From Triangularia verruculosa (lineage: Eukaryota; Ascomycota; Sordariomycetes; Sordariales; Podosporaceae), in assembly GCA_033296885.1 (NCBI GenBank), contig MU863957.1, positions 62,001 through 126,000 of the forward strand: a DNA stretch of 64,000 bases, written 5' to 3'. Each line of letters begins with the position of its first letter. The first letter of the stretch is position 1. Below are positions 1-10,918 of this stretch, in pieces. The position numbers were made by a program, and so were the translations under genes. A model generated the notes under the pieces. The model was not told where the DNA came from and made no database searches. It saw nothing but the letters and a program-made list of their open reading frames with translations.

Positions 1-412
1 ATATCAAGCCACACCCAGCCCAAGACGAATCACAAGCACGGGCAACACGTTCAAACATTGTTGAGAAGCAGTCGAATCTGCCACTATAAACAGGTGATAG
101 CGGAGAGGGGACAAGCTAAGATGGCCTATGTTCACCCCATTCCATCTTAACTCCATACAAAAGCAAGAGACATTCGCTTGACCACCCGAATGGAGTTGCC
201 TTGTGTACTGAGTTCTCGCAGCCAAAGAAAAGAACCCATCTAAAAGATTCCATGCAAAATCAGAAGGCCCAAACCCATTCGTTTCCAGCGTATAGACACC
301 CGCCCACTGCCCAACCACTTTTTGAAGCCCCAGTGTAGCTTGAACGGGTCACGGTATATGCTACCTCTACTTGTTGATACATGACAGACTTGACCTAGCG
401 AGCTGATCATGG
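1..412. other. Non-coding flank downstream of DNM1
   Basis: No coding sequence is supported here. The stretch lies just 3' of the DNM1 stop codon and probably holds its 3' untranslated region. The open frames present are short and show no family resemblance. Confidence 0.5.
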
Positions 413-3018
413 TTATACGACTTCGCCAATGATCTTGGCGGCCTCGCGGTACGTCTGGAGCAGCTTCTCGCACTTCTCACGCTCCTTCTTGACCGCATCA
501 TCCTCGTATAGAAGCTCCTCGAACATCGACTCCTTGTACAGCTCGCTCACTAGCCGGTTCTGGACCACATCCTTGCAGTGGTTAACGAGCAAGTGCATGA
601 CAGCCTTGGGCACTTGGTCCGCAATGCTCTCACGAACAATGTTGAAGTAGGAGCTGATTAGCGCCCGAATAAGCTCCGCTTCCATGGCTTCGCGGTCTGT
701 CATGGCCGGATCGCTGCCTCCGTCCGTCTGGAATGACCGAGTCAGAACGCAGCCGGCTAATAGATCATGGGTAGTCACATTGGGGCAACTTACAGCTTCG
801 GCACTCTTGGGTGCATAGTCGAGATTATCGTCGCTTCTGAGAGGCATCATGGGGGAGCGCATCGGCTTCTCTTCTGCCCGCCTCATGCTCTGGTTGAAAC
901 TGGACTCAGACATCTGGTTGATATGACGGCCCATTTGTGAGTGAGGAGGTGGTGGTCCTGGCACAAGGGCGCCATCCTTGCCAAAGAAGTAGTTAAGGAA
1001 GGAATCCTTCGCGTTGCCCAGTCCTTGTCCATTCAACCGGGCAGGAGAGTCCGAACGAGTCCCGTTGAGCGCAGTGGCGAGACTGCCAGCGGCAGCATCG
1101 CGCATTGCAGGCGAAAGACTACGGATGTTCTTACTGGCCGCTTTCCGTATCGCGACCGACTCCTTTTCTGGCGTTCCCTTGTCCTCCTCTTCCTCGGCAG
1201 GGGTTTCCGTACCGTTGGGACCGAGCTCCTTTAGCCTCCTCCGCTCTCTTCTCTCCCGCTCTTCCTGAATCAGGCGTTTTCTCTCCCGCTCTTGCTTGTT
1301 GCTCACAACGTGACTCATGGCCGCGGCGGCGCCAAGGAAGTTGGGGTGGTTGGTGTTGATGTACGCTCGCTGGATAGAAATGAGTGATTCCACATATGCC
1401 GATGCCGGGCCAAGCCGCTCCCGGAGAAGATCAGACACGACCTCGATCAGCTTAGCTTGAAGCCTGGGGAAGCGCGAAAGCTCGGTGGATCCGCACGTGT
1501 GGCAGATCTTGATGAGCTCCTCATAAACGAGCTCGACGCAGCGTTGACTGGGTGGTTCGAGAAGCTTGATTTGGGGCTTGACAAGAAGGTCGAACGCCAT
1601 CTCTGGAACGAACAGGCTGGGCCGGGGACCGGTAGAATTGCGGATTGCTGTCCTGATGTCGAGCGCAGAAAGATTAGACGTAGGGTCAATCGATTCAAGC
1701 GAGCTTCCGAAAACAGAGTTGAAGATGTAGTAGATGCGAGCACCGCCACAGAGCTCCTTGGTCGAGATTTCAGTCGAAGTACCGTCAATGGAGGAAATGA
1801 ACGATGTCGCAAAGCGTGTCATCTGGGTCAAGATAAGCGAGCCGCGATGCTCCTTGCCGCTGAATTGCATGTCTCCATAACTGGCGAGCTCCTGTTGGGT
1901 CTGTCCCATGAGAGTGTTGAGACGAGCCTTGATATCGGGAAGTCGGTCACGGATATGCGCCATGAGAGTTGTGTTGAGGGTTTTGGCCAGAAATTGGGTA
2001 CCGCAGCGGGTCGCGATGTTCCGGTATGCGGGGTGGTGTCTGAAAAACTCGGACTCCGACTTCAAGGCCTCCTCCATAGGCTTATTACCCTGAATGTCTT
2101 GCTGCGACCGGTTCACCACCCCGATCCAGCCCAGCTTCAGGGGGTATACACGACCAGCCAGAATGTCGAGAGCATTTGTGCCGTGGTCCATCAGATCAAC
2201 CTTGGTAAGAACGCCAATCGTTCTCCGCCCAAGTGCGTCAACGTGTCTTGCGAGTTTTAGAGCCTCCGAGTTGACAATGTCGACATTTGCCGGGGACACG
2301 GCCAGAATAATACTGTTGGGCTTAGCGATATACTCGGAAATCAGGTTTCGGGTTTGCTTCTCAATATCGGTGGGTTGATCGCCAATAGGAACCTAGAGCG
2401 CAGAAGTTAGGACGCGCGACAGAGCAAAGGCCATGAGCTTGGCGACTAACCTTTGTCAGTCCCGGCAAGTCAACGAGTGTGAGGTTCAGGACGTTGGGAG
2501 AGTAGATCTTGAGGTTGATGGGCTGGCGGTTGATGCCCTTGTTGCTTCCAGCAACTCTCGCCGTCTCATTCTCGATCTCCCGCTTGACGTCCCCGAAGTC
2601 AGTGAACCTCCGGTTGGGAATGTGGTGGAACTCAGCCCACTCATTGCGGCCAGCTTGGTTGGGATTCCGGTAGCTGGCGGCAAGGGGGTCTTCAACTTCA
2701 TCGTCGGTGGGGACGTTGATCAGCTGCAAAATCAAGGGCCTACGGGTCACAATGCCGCTGCCTCTGGGAAGGAAGTCTCGCCCAACAATGTTCTCGAGCA
2801 CAGAGGATTTTCCCGCAGATTGTGAGCCGACAACAACCTATATCAGAAAAGGAAGTTAGCGGTGCCCAGTGCATACAAGACTTGACTGTGGTGGCTTTAG
2901 GCCTCGGCTAGGCACATACAATCTGGGGCAGATCGAGGGAGTCATTTCCGATGGTGTTGAAGACCAAGTCCTGCAACTTGTTCACAGTGGCCAACAGGTC
3001 GTCGCCGAGAGCGGCCAT
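413..3018 (-). CDS. DNM1: Dynamin-related GTPase Dnm1 (mitochondrial/peroxisomal fission)
   Basis: Large GTPase that assembles on mitochondria and peroxisomes and drives their division. Exons on the minus strand are 2920-3018, 2451-2837, 794-2392 and 413-727, summing to 799 residues, close to yeast Dnm1. The P-loop GSQSAGKS is at about residues 36-43, switch DLPGLTK at about 156-162 and TKVD at about 225-228. The middle domain follows, then a variable insert-B region carrying FLNYFFGKDG, typical of Dnm1 rather than Vps1, and a GTPase effector domain in the last 95 residues. The start at 3018 gives the usual MAALGDDLL N-terminus. The 66-bp last intron (728-793) is in frame and free of stops, so its retention would add 22 residues just before the effector domain. 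COX19 is divergent on the other side of a 913-bp spacer. Confidence 0.95.
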
Positions 3019-3931
3019 GATAGCGATATTTTGTGCAGGCCACAAGAAACTGAAGCTGGTGACCAGGGAGGGATCGCTAGGTCGGTCGAGCAGGCCAATG
3101 AAGGACCGGAAGCTGCGCTACTGGTAGCACGGCGAGGGAGAAAAGCGAGCGAAGATCTAGTCGAGGTGGCGGGCGAGCGGTGATAGTTGGTGGGTGTGGT
3201 GGTTTGGTGGTGGGTGAACAAGTGGGATGCAATGCTCGCACTGCTGGCAGAAGGGCAAATCGTCAGTCGTGATGAGGGGGAAAAAGGGAGCAGCGGACGC
3301 CTGGTCGCGGTTCTTGGGAGAAAAAGACTGACAAGGAGAGAAGGGGGTTTGTTTCGTCTGGCCGTTAGCAGCTCGTGAGAGACGAGGGATGCCCTCTGTT
3401 CATGCCCAAGGTGCGGGTGGATGCCAAAAATCTACTCCGTAGCTGCGGATTAAATTGGGGCGATTCGGGACTTGGCCGTTCAAGTGGGTAAGTGGGTAGC
3501 CACAAAAAAGTTGGAGGTTGAAGCGCTGTAGGAAGTGGTGCATCGACCAATTTCCAGCTCTCATGCAGACCGATATGGACAAGCGCGTCGTCACAAAGCT
3601 GCCCCACCGCGACAAGGTGGCTGGCCTTGGCGAGGAACCGCGAGGAAACAAGGCTTTTGGGCTTCAGGTTTTGGAGGGGTGTCGTTGTGGCCTGAGGCTA
3701 CACTTGCTGAAGTCTCGAGTCCCGCTCATAGCCGGCCCGGCACCCAATTGTTCGGATCAGTCAGCCGGCATCAATTCACAAGCGGACCTAGTGTGTTGTA
3801 CGATTGATAATAACTTGACAAGGAGAAAAGCCTTGCTCTACATCAACTGCCTCCCTGGAACAGAAGGAAAAGCTTCGACACTGTACTCACAATAACCAAC
3901 AGCAACCGACTCTGTCACCATCGTCATCACC
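3019..3931. promoter_or_regulatory. Divergent intergenic region between DNM1 and COX19
   Basis: This 913-bp spacer must contain the promoters of both divergently transcribed genes. I see no conserved coding frame in it and no regulatory motif that I can name with confidence. Confidence 0.6.
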
Positions 3932-4461
3932 ATGAGTACCCCTGGAAGTCCCGGAGCTCTCCCAACAACCAGGCCCACCCCGTGAGTACAGTCAATCTTT
4001 CATTACGCCAGGAGCCGTATTTGTTGCCATTGATACTAACGCCACATCCTGTCACAAGACCACAACGAGGGAGCTTTCCTCTTGATCATGACGGTATGTC
4101 TAATTCATGGCCGGCGTTCGGGTCACCAGATGTCTTACTCATGCTTGCCTGTCTTATAGGGGAGTGCAAAGATGTAATGATGAGTTACCTGAGCTGTATC
4201 AAGAAGGTTAAGGGGGTCAACCAAGACGAATGTCGACAACTAGCCAAGTCATATCTTGGGTGTCGGATGGACCGGTTCGTCATTCTTAAACATCAAAAAG
4301 ATGCATCTGCAGTCCTGTTTTTGGAAAGCTGACGGTGATTGGCTTCTAGTAATCTGATGGCAAAGGACGACTTCAGGAACCTGGGGTTCAAGGAGGAAGA
4401 AAAGCCGCCCAGCAAGGCTGAAGCAAACACCAACGGCGTAAAGGGCGAGCTTCAGTGGTGA
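3932..4461 (+). CDS. COX19: Cox19, twin CX9C cytochrome c oxidase assembly factor
   Basis: Small protein of the intermembrane space and cytosol needed for copper delivery during cytochrome c oxidase assembly; import is through the Mia40 relay. Exons 3932-3981, 4059-4093, 4160-4274 and 4350-4461 give 103 residues. The diagnostic stretch RGSFPLDHDGEC leads into the first CX9C (C-KDVMMSYLS-C), followed by the second (C-RQLAKSYLG-C) and a NLMAKDDFRNLGF tail, all characteristic of Cox19. A short hydrophilic extension follows. The start at 3932 is the only Met that gives the usual N-terminus. The gene is divergent from DNM1 and is followed in tandem by the succinyl-CoA-synthetase-like gene. Confidence 0.95.
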
Positions 4462-4786
4462 TTTTGTCATGACATGTGCGTGAGAGAGCGAGGGTGAGAG
4501 ATGCCCCACCAAGCCATGCAACCGTTTTCGACAGGGGCTAGTTTGCGGGGTCCGGGGACGTCCACATGTTGCTGGACTGTCTGTAAGTTGACTTATGCAT
4601 CTTGGTTTGTCGATGCTGGTTCGATACCGGTCCCTCATTTCAACGCCCAAATACCTCGGCTCGATTCTGGACATGATCAGCCAACAGGCGCCGGCGCCCG
4701 CATTCAGTTTAATTTGTCCGGGAGTCCGTCTCTCAAACACAACATCACCACTCTGAGTTATTACTTAACAACGTTTAATCCCCAAA
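4462..4786. other. Intergenic spacer downstream of COX19
   Basis: No gene is supported in this 325-bp spacer. It must hold the COX19 3' end and the promoter of the next gene. Confidence 0.5.
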
Positions 4787-7148
4787 ATGCGCGTTATTCA
4801 ACCTGTCCGATACGGGTCCCAGCCCATCATGCTAGGGCGGCATGTCCTGCGTCGATGTTTTGGAACAAGCGTGAGGCTACATAGCTATGCCGACACTCTT
4901 CCGAATCTTCGTATAGGAGCACACACCCGTGTCATGTTCCAAGGTTTTACTGGCAAGCAGGCAACGGCAAATGCGAAAGATTCGATTGCCTGGGGAACCA
5001 GAATCGTGGGAGGCGTGAGGCCCAGCCGGACCGGCGAACATCTCGGTCTTCCGGTCCTTCCAACCGTTCGATCCGTCTGTGGAGTCTGCCTTCATTCTCA
5101 CCAAAGCGGAAACTAATGGACGTTTAGGCCATGGAAGGACTCAAACCAGATGCAACAGCCATATATGTAGCAGCTCATCAAGCTCCTGGTGCCATTGAGG
5201 AGGCCATTGAAGCTGAGGTGCCTTTGATCGTGGCGGTAGCTGAGCATATTCCTTTGCACGACATGCTTCGAGTAAGCAAGCTGCCACTACCGAGTACCAC
5301 CAGAAACATAATTCTGACCTTCAAAGATCCATTCCATACTGAAAACGCAATCCAAGTCTCGACTGATTGGTCCCAATTCTCCTGGAATAATCTCTGCTGT
5401 GGGAAAATGTCGAATAGGTGTGTTTCCAGTCCATATGAACATGAATACTCTCAAATTTTCCCTGCTGCAAACTAATGCCCAACTGTCGTAGGATTTCAAC
5501 CATTACCCTGCTTCTCGCCAGGGAAGGTGGGCATTATCGCAAAATCAGGCACGCTAAGTTATGAGACAGTAGCATCAACTACCAGAGCTGGTCTTGGACA
5601 AAGTCTCTGCATAGGCGTCGGCGGTGACATTGTGCCGGGTACGGACCTCAGAGAGGCTCTTTCCGTGTTAGAAAATGACAGCAATACAGAGGCTATTGCT
5701 CTGATCGGAGAAATCGGTGGACTGGGCGAGCTGGATGCTGCTGAATGGTACGGGGTCTAACCGTTATTTCTGATCTCTCATTGGGCCCCGGTGGTTATTC
5801 GCTGACACGACAATACTGGGCAGGATTCGAGAATATCATGCTCGCACACCATCTCCAAAGTAAGCCGACCGGGGATGTCACAGGAGCAAACTCAGCTAAC
5901 AAACCATCTAGGCCAATAGTTGGACTTATTGCTGGAATCAGGGAGCCACGCGGCCGTATCATGGGCCATGCTGGCGCTTTCACCATCGCCGGGGAACCTG
6001 ACGCAAAGGAGAAGATAGCGGCCTTGGAGTCCGCCGGCGTGACGATGGTCACACACCCAGGACAGTTTGGTACAGCTATCCAGGCAAGACTGGGGGGTTC
6101 TGTTCATGGAGCAAACTCGTCATCTAGTACCGGCAAATTTGGAGACCAGCGAAGACAGATCCACACCGCTGTCCGCAGACCTCAAGAAAGGACTCGCCTT
6201 CAAATGAGACCGTACGCACAGCAACGACGACACTTGTCCTTGTCCGAAGACGACTCTATGAACATGCTGCGTGAAGCAGGTCTCAATTGCGCGCATTACT
6301 CGGGTATGGGCACCAGGCATTACCTGGCCATCGGCATCGACCGCTCAACCAGATCGCCATGTCTTCTTGCGGCCCCAACCGTAGACGCCGACGAGTTGAA
6401 GAAGACGGTAAAACGGTATCCCTTTGACCACCGCCACGGCCCTGACGAGCTCGCGATTCAGCGCATGGCCAGTCACCTGCACATCAGCCCCAAGGAGAGC
6501 GCCCACGAATCCCTTAGAAGACTTGTCCACAGACTATCAGACATATTCTACAAAAAAGAGGCATATCTCATGGAGACAGAAATCGTCGAACGTCTCGGCG
6601 AGATCAAGGTCGTTGGCGCTCGCTTTGGCTTTGACGATGCAGCCTATCGAAGTTGCGGACGACAGGCCGAGTTACAAAAGCTACGAGACACAGCCAGCGG
6701 GGACCCCGCCGAACTCGAAGCAGAAAAGAGCGGCATCATATACATCAAGTTGGCGGGCAATGGGACCATTGGAACGCTGGTAAACGGCGCAGGGCTTGCT
6801 ATGAACACAGTCGATGCTCTTGAGGGCCATGCGACTAACTTCTTGGACACTGGTGGAAAGGCTACCAGCGAGACGGTCAAGCACAGCTTTGAGATCATAT
6901 TGAAAGACCCGAGGATTCGTGTTATCTTTGTCAATATTTTCGGTGGGCTGACGTTGGGGGATATGATTGCAAAAGGCATCATCATGGCTTTCAAGGAGCT
7001 TTCACCTCGGGTGCCTATTGTGGTACGAATTCGGGGCACAAATGAGAAGGAGGGGCAGAAACTCATTGAGGAGAGTGGCTTGCCTCTTTACGCCTTTGAT
7101 GACTTTGAGGCGGCGAAGGCAAAGGCGACTGAGCTCTCCAGCGCATAG
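4787..7148 (+). CDS. Fused succinyl-CoA synthetase alpha-beta-like protein with truncated ATP-grasp region
   Basis: Six exons (4787-5074, 5128-5271, 5327-5417, 5492-5747, 5824-5859, 5912-7148) give 683 residues. Residues about 1-330 match the succinyl-CoA ligase alpha subunit: CoA-binding FQGFTGKQA, VGGVRP, LIGPN and the phospho-histidine loop GHAGAF with His near residue 290. The rest matches the beta subunit: start of an ATP-grasp segment (RRHLSLSEDD), a shortened middle, then NGAGLAMNT, NFLDTGGKAT and NIFGG of the C-terminal ligase domain. Canonical enzymes are separate mitochondrial subunits that make ATP or GTP from succinyl-CoA. About 100 residues of the N-terminal ATP-grasp subdomain are absent, and the Mg-binding Asn of the EINP motif is replaced (METEI), so normal nucleotide-linked activity is doubtful. 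The basic N-terminus suggests mitochondrial import. The reading frame is intact, so it looks like a kept gene rather than a pseudogene. Confidence 0.85.
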
Positions 7149-7495
7149 TCCTTGAAGAGCAGGTCGAATATGTTTGGGGATTCCATGCCTGAAGGGGGAA
7201 AAGGTATGTCCGTCTTAAAATTGTTCTGTAATCTCATTTTCCAGGCGCTGGCAGTACATCTGGGTTTCTTGGATAGAACCGAACATATCACGGTATACGG
7301 GACTCGGGCAAAAGGTCAAATGGCCAACAAGTAGTAGATATATACGAAGTTTGCTGTGTGGAGGGTAGCATAGATATGGGACTTGCAAAGCTCTTCACCT
7401 CCAATTGAGCAACCTACCGGTCTATTATGGTTCTAAATCCCGAACCCTACCTAACAAGCCATTCCTCCATCTTATGGCCACATATCCGTCCATTA
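7149..7495. other. Convergent 3' spacer
   Basis: A 347-bp spacer between two convergent genes. It presumably holds both 3' untranslated regions; no coding frame is supported. Confidence 0.5.
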
Positions 7496-9351
7496 CTATA
7501 CATGCTTGAAAACAAACATATTCGTGAAATACAAATGTAATCGCCCTTGCTCAGTGACCGTCCCCTCAGGCTTACCGTCACCGCTGCTGGTGGGGGCGTT
7601 GACCGCCAGCGGGTCATCCATCGTACCCAAAAGCTCCGTTTGCTGCAGCTTCCAGCTCCTCAGAAGCCAGACTAAGAGAAAGAAAATCAGCATTATTGCA
7701 AGCACGAGGGCAAGACCGAACAGAGCGGAACATACTGAACACAAACGAGGCAATATACATCGCGCCCGTGAAAACCTGGACATTCAAGTATCCGTCAACG
7801 CCGGACGTTCTTAGCATCAGACCAATCACTTCCGCGCTGTTTGAGCCATTCACGTCAGTAGCTGTGGAGAAAAGATGCATGGCCAAGTGGATAGTGAAAA
7901 AAAAAACTCACAAAGTGGCTGGAAGAACCAAGACAAGCCAATAAATCGAAAGAGCAGCGGGTAGCAGTTGAAGACCAACCACCTCCGCTCCAACCGGTGC
8001 AACGCAAGGCCAGATGGCACCGGCAAAGGCGCCAAAGAGGGCATATATGATCAGGCCCGGGTATGACTTTCCGGCGAATATCCACAGGAAGAAAGCCACC
8101 ACGCCGGCGGTGAGTGTTGCGAGCCCGGCTACGTTGATTCTACCGACACGATCACTTGCGAGACCGATGAGTGGTCTGCCAATACCTTGTGATACTGCGC
8201 GTTCCACATGGGTTAGTAAGACTGTACGCAAGTGTAGACCGCCATGTAGGAAAAGAGCCGCTTACAGTTGAAGATGGCAGCCACGAGAGAGCCCTGGCTG
8301 GCACTGAAGCCAACTTGCTGGGCATAGTCCGTGATCGAGAAGACAACAATGACATAGCTCATAAGAGAGAAGAAGCCCCAGCCCAGAAAGAGCCAATATT
8401 CTGGAAGTTTGAAGAGATCGAGATGGAAGGGCACATGTCTTGCTCCGACAGCCTTGTTGCGGTCACGCAAGATCAAGCTGCAGCCGCCGTTGACCACAAA
8501 GGCAATGATGGCGAGAATTCTGAAAGCCCATGCCAACCCGAGGTTCGATATCATAGCATTTGTGGCCAGGGAGTATGTTAGACCGCCAAATCCAGAGCCA
8601 GCCGTCGCCACGGCATTAGCAAAAGAGCGCCGCTTGGTGAACCATTGGGGCACTACACCGACTGTTGCTGTAAAGCAGAAGCCGAGACCAAGGCCGAAAC
8701 ATACACCTTGGCTGAGGATTAGGTGGTAGATATGGGTCGAAAAGGAGGCTCCAACAAAGGAGATGCTTGCTGAACGTTAGCTTGCTGACGTTGTGGGACA
8801 CTGGAGAGGCCCGCCTTACGCTTCAAGCACGACTCCTACCCGAAAAGTCGGTATGGTACCGAACCTCCCTATACACCATGTGACGAGTGGAGACACCAAA
8901 AGTGCTGTGTAAGTGGCAAGCTGTCAGTCAACAGCATTCACGGAGAGAGCCGCAGTGTCGATGAAGAATAGCTTACATGTTGAGATCGAGAGACCGCCAA
9001 CGAAAGCAAAGGCAAGCGGAGAGGAGCCAGCGATATCCCCAGCGCGCAGGTAATAGGCGAGAAATACAGCATAGGATGAGTTCAGGCCCCATGTGTGAGC
9101 ATTGACTAAGGCAACGGAGAAGACAACCATCCTAGATAAATTCATTGTTAATTTATAGGTGACTGAAATTGAAGTACTGAACAAACTGACCAGCCATATC
9201 CTCCTTCCTTGAATTCTTTTACCTCCGATGAATCGCTTTCACCTGCAACTTCTTCCTTACCCGATCTCGCGTCTCCCTCAACATCAACCTGCCTTGCTTT
9301 CTGGGCAGGCATGTTCGGTAGCCTGTCTGCAACCAACGGGTTTGATGCCAT
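7496..9351 (-). CDS. Monocarboxylate-transporter-type MFS permease
   Basis: Predicted 12-helix plasma- or organelle-membrane transporter of the MCT branch of the major facilitator superfamily, related to yeast Mch/Esbp6 proteins; the substrate cannot be read from sequence. Minus-strand exons 9191-9351, 8977-9131, 8820-8904, 8266-8765, 7912-8194, 7736-7836 and 7496-7671 give 486 residues. Evidence includes a hydrophilic N-terminal tail ending in the family hallmark GGYGW before helix 1, GLNSSYAVFL in helix 1, PQWFTKRRSFANAVATAGSG in helices 4-5, and GIGRPLIGLASDRVGR in the loop 8-9 region. A Met 20 codons upstream (9411) is in frame and could be the true start. The apparent frame change near 7735 is explained by a GTATGT intron with a TTAG acceptor, so the gene is intact. 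Confidence 0.88.
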
Positions 9352-10918
9352 GGTGTTGGATATAACTGGTTTGGTTGGGCCTTGCGAAGGGACTGAAAAA
9401 GGGGCAAACAAAAACTAGGCAAGATTTCGTACACGCATCGACTTCATGACAAATCAATACTCATTAAAAAGTCTTGATGTTTCGTGAAGGTCAAGAGCGA
9501 GTGTCAAAACGAGATCATAAAAAGGAGTCAGAGCTGGCAGAACCCCTCATGACCCCGATCAACAGAAAAGACCGGGTAAGATATCCGCAAGGCCTGTCAC
9601 CGGCCTAAGATGGGAATAAGAATGATGGGTATTAAACGGCGAAAAAAAAAGCCATCGCCATACCGTCTCAATACGTCTTAGTCGATATATGGGAGAATGC
9701 CCTGCGACTCGGCCGAGGACGGACACCCTGCTCACTCTCCACCGAAGGAAGGTGAACCATGAACTCGATCCTTGACGGACCCCAACCCGCCTCGGCAAAG
9801 CGGATCTGGTCAATGACACCCACATCCACCAGACGGTCGCTCAGACTGGTAAGGCGAGATATGCCAAGCACGAAAGAACCAGCGTTAGAAAGACGTCCAT
9901 GCCAGCTTTTGGTGATACTTGAGGCCATACGAATAGAGATCGGAGTTGGAATCCGAAACCCTGATTAGGCACTCTCGCCTCATGATGTCAGAATTGACAT
10001 GACGGCCACTGAAGATGCGGAAGAACAAAAGAGAGAGAAGAAACCCCAAGCCTAGCTTCAGCTCCTAACAATCGGGAATAACTGGCGGAAAGATGTGATG
10101 TTGTGCGGTGGGTAGTGTAGGGGTGCGGGGGAGGCGGGAGAGCCCGGCTGTCGGTGCTTGCCAGCATGCAATGGACTGTACCAGCATGTGCTCTCTGCAG
10201 CTGCTGTTGGGCAATGGCAGATGTGCCCAATGCAGGCCAAGTCGGTCAGCGTCTAGCGTTGCAAAGAGAAGAGACCAGTCTGGCGTCTTGAAGCCATTCG
10301 CAATGATTCCATAAGAACAAGGCTGAGAGTGTCTTTGGGAAACCCCTGGGTGTCGCGTGGTTTTGTTTCTCACCCCTCGCCTGAGACTCGGCCACCGCCA
10401 ATCAGGTACGTACCGCCTGCACGCACTTTGGTCGCGGCATCTTCCAGGTTCTAGCGCTTGCCGAAAGTGGATGGTCGCCTGGGGAACCCCCGTTGTTTGT
10501 CACATTGCGTGGTCCAATGGCAGCACCGAAATCTCGTCGCATCTGGACCATCGGCCTGTTGTTCGCAGCTCCAGTCCTGCAGCTCTGCGTGCTCCCTCTT
10601 TGACTCACCTCCATCCGTCGACATCCCTGGCTCACCGTGGTACCCGCTCGCCCTGCCTAGCAACCTCGCCGAAACACCGACATTTGTAGAAGATAAACAA
10701 GCAGTCCCCATACTAAGCCAGCTATTATAGGCCCGAGCATAAATTGAACTTGACGTATTGATACCTGCCCTCTCCACCTGTTCTCCGAGACTATCGACAC
10801 CATTACTGCTACTACACCTAACAAAACTCCTACATATTACCAGCACCTGAGAATTGCATTCGAAATCCTACCCGCTCGACGACCACACTCCGAAACGCTG
10901 AACTCGAGGAGAGGAGTG
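9352..10918. promoter_or_regulatory. Divergent intergenic region, permease / LIM gene
   Basis: About 1.57 kb separates the divergent starts. Short open frames on both strands show no family resemblance. The CT-rich last 200 bp before 10919 looks like a typical fungal 5' leader. Confidence 0.5.

Noticed and set aside
1457..2260. 267-codon open frame on the plus strand
   Set aside because: Antisense shadow of DNM1; no family resemblance.
4618..4628. tRNA B-box-like GGTTCGATACC
   Set aside because: No matching A box or cloverleaf stems could be drawn around it on either strand.
7731..7740. Apparent frameshift near the 3' end of the MFS permease gene
   Set aside because: A GTATGT donor at 7735 and a TTAG acceptor at 7672 remove a short intron and join the frames exactly, restoring the last helix WLLRSWKLQ.
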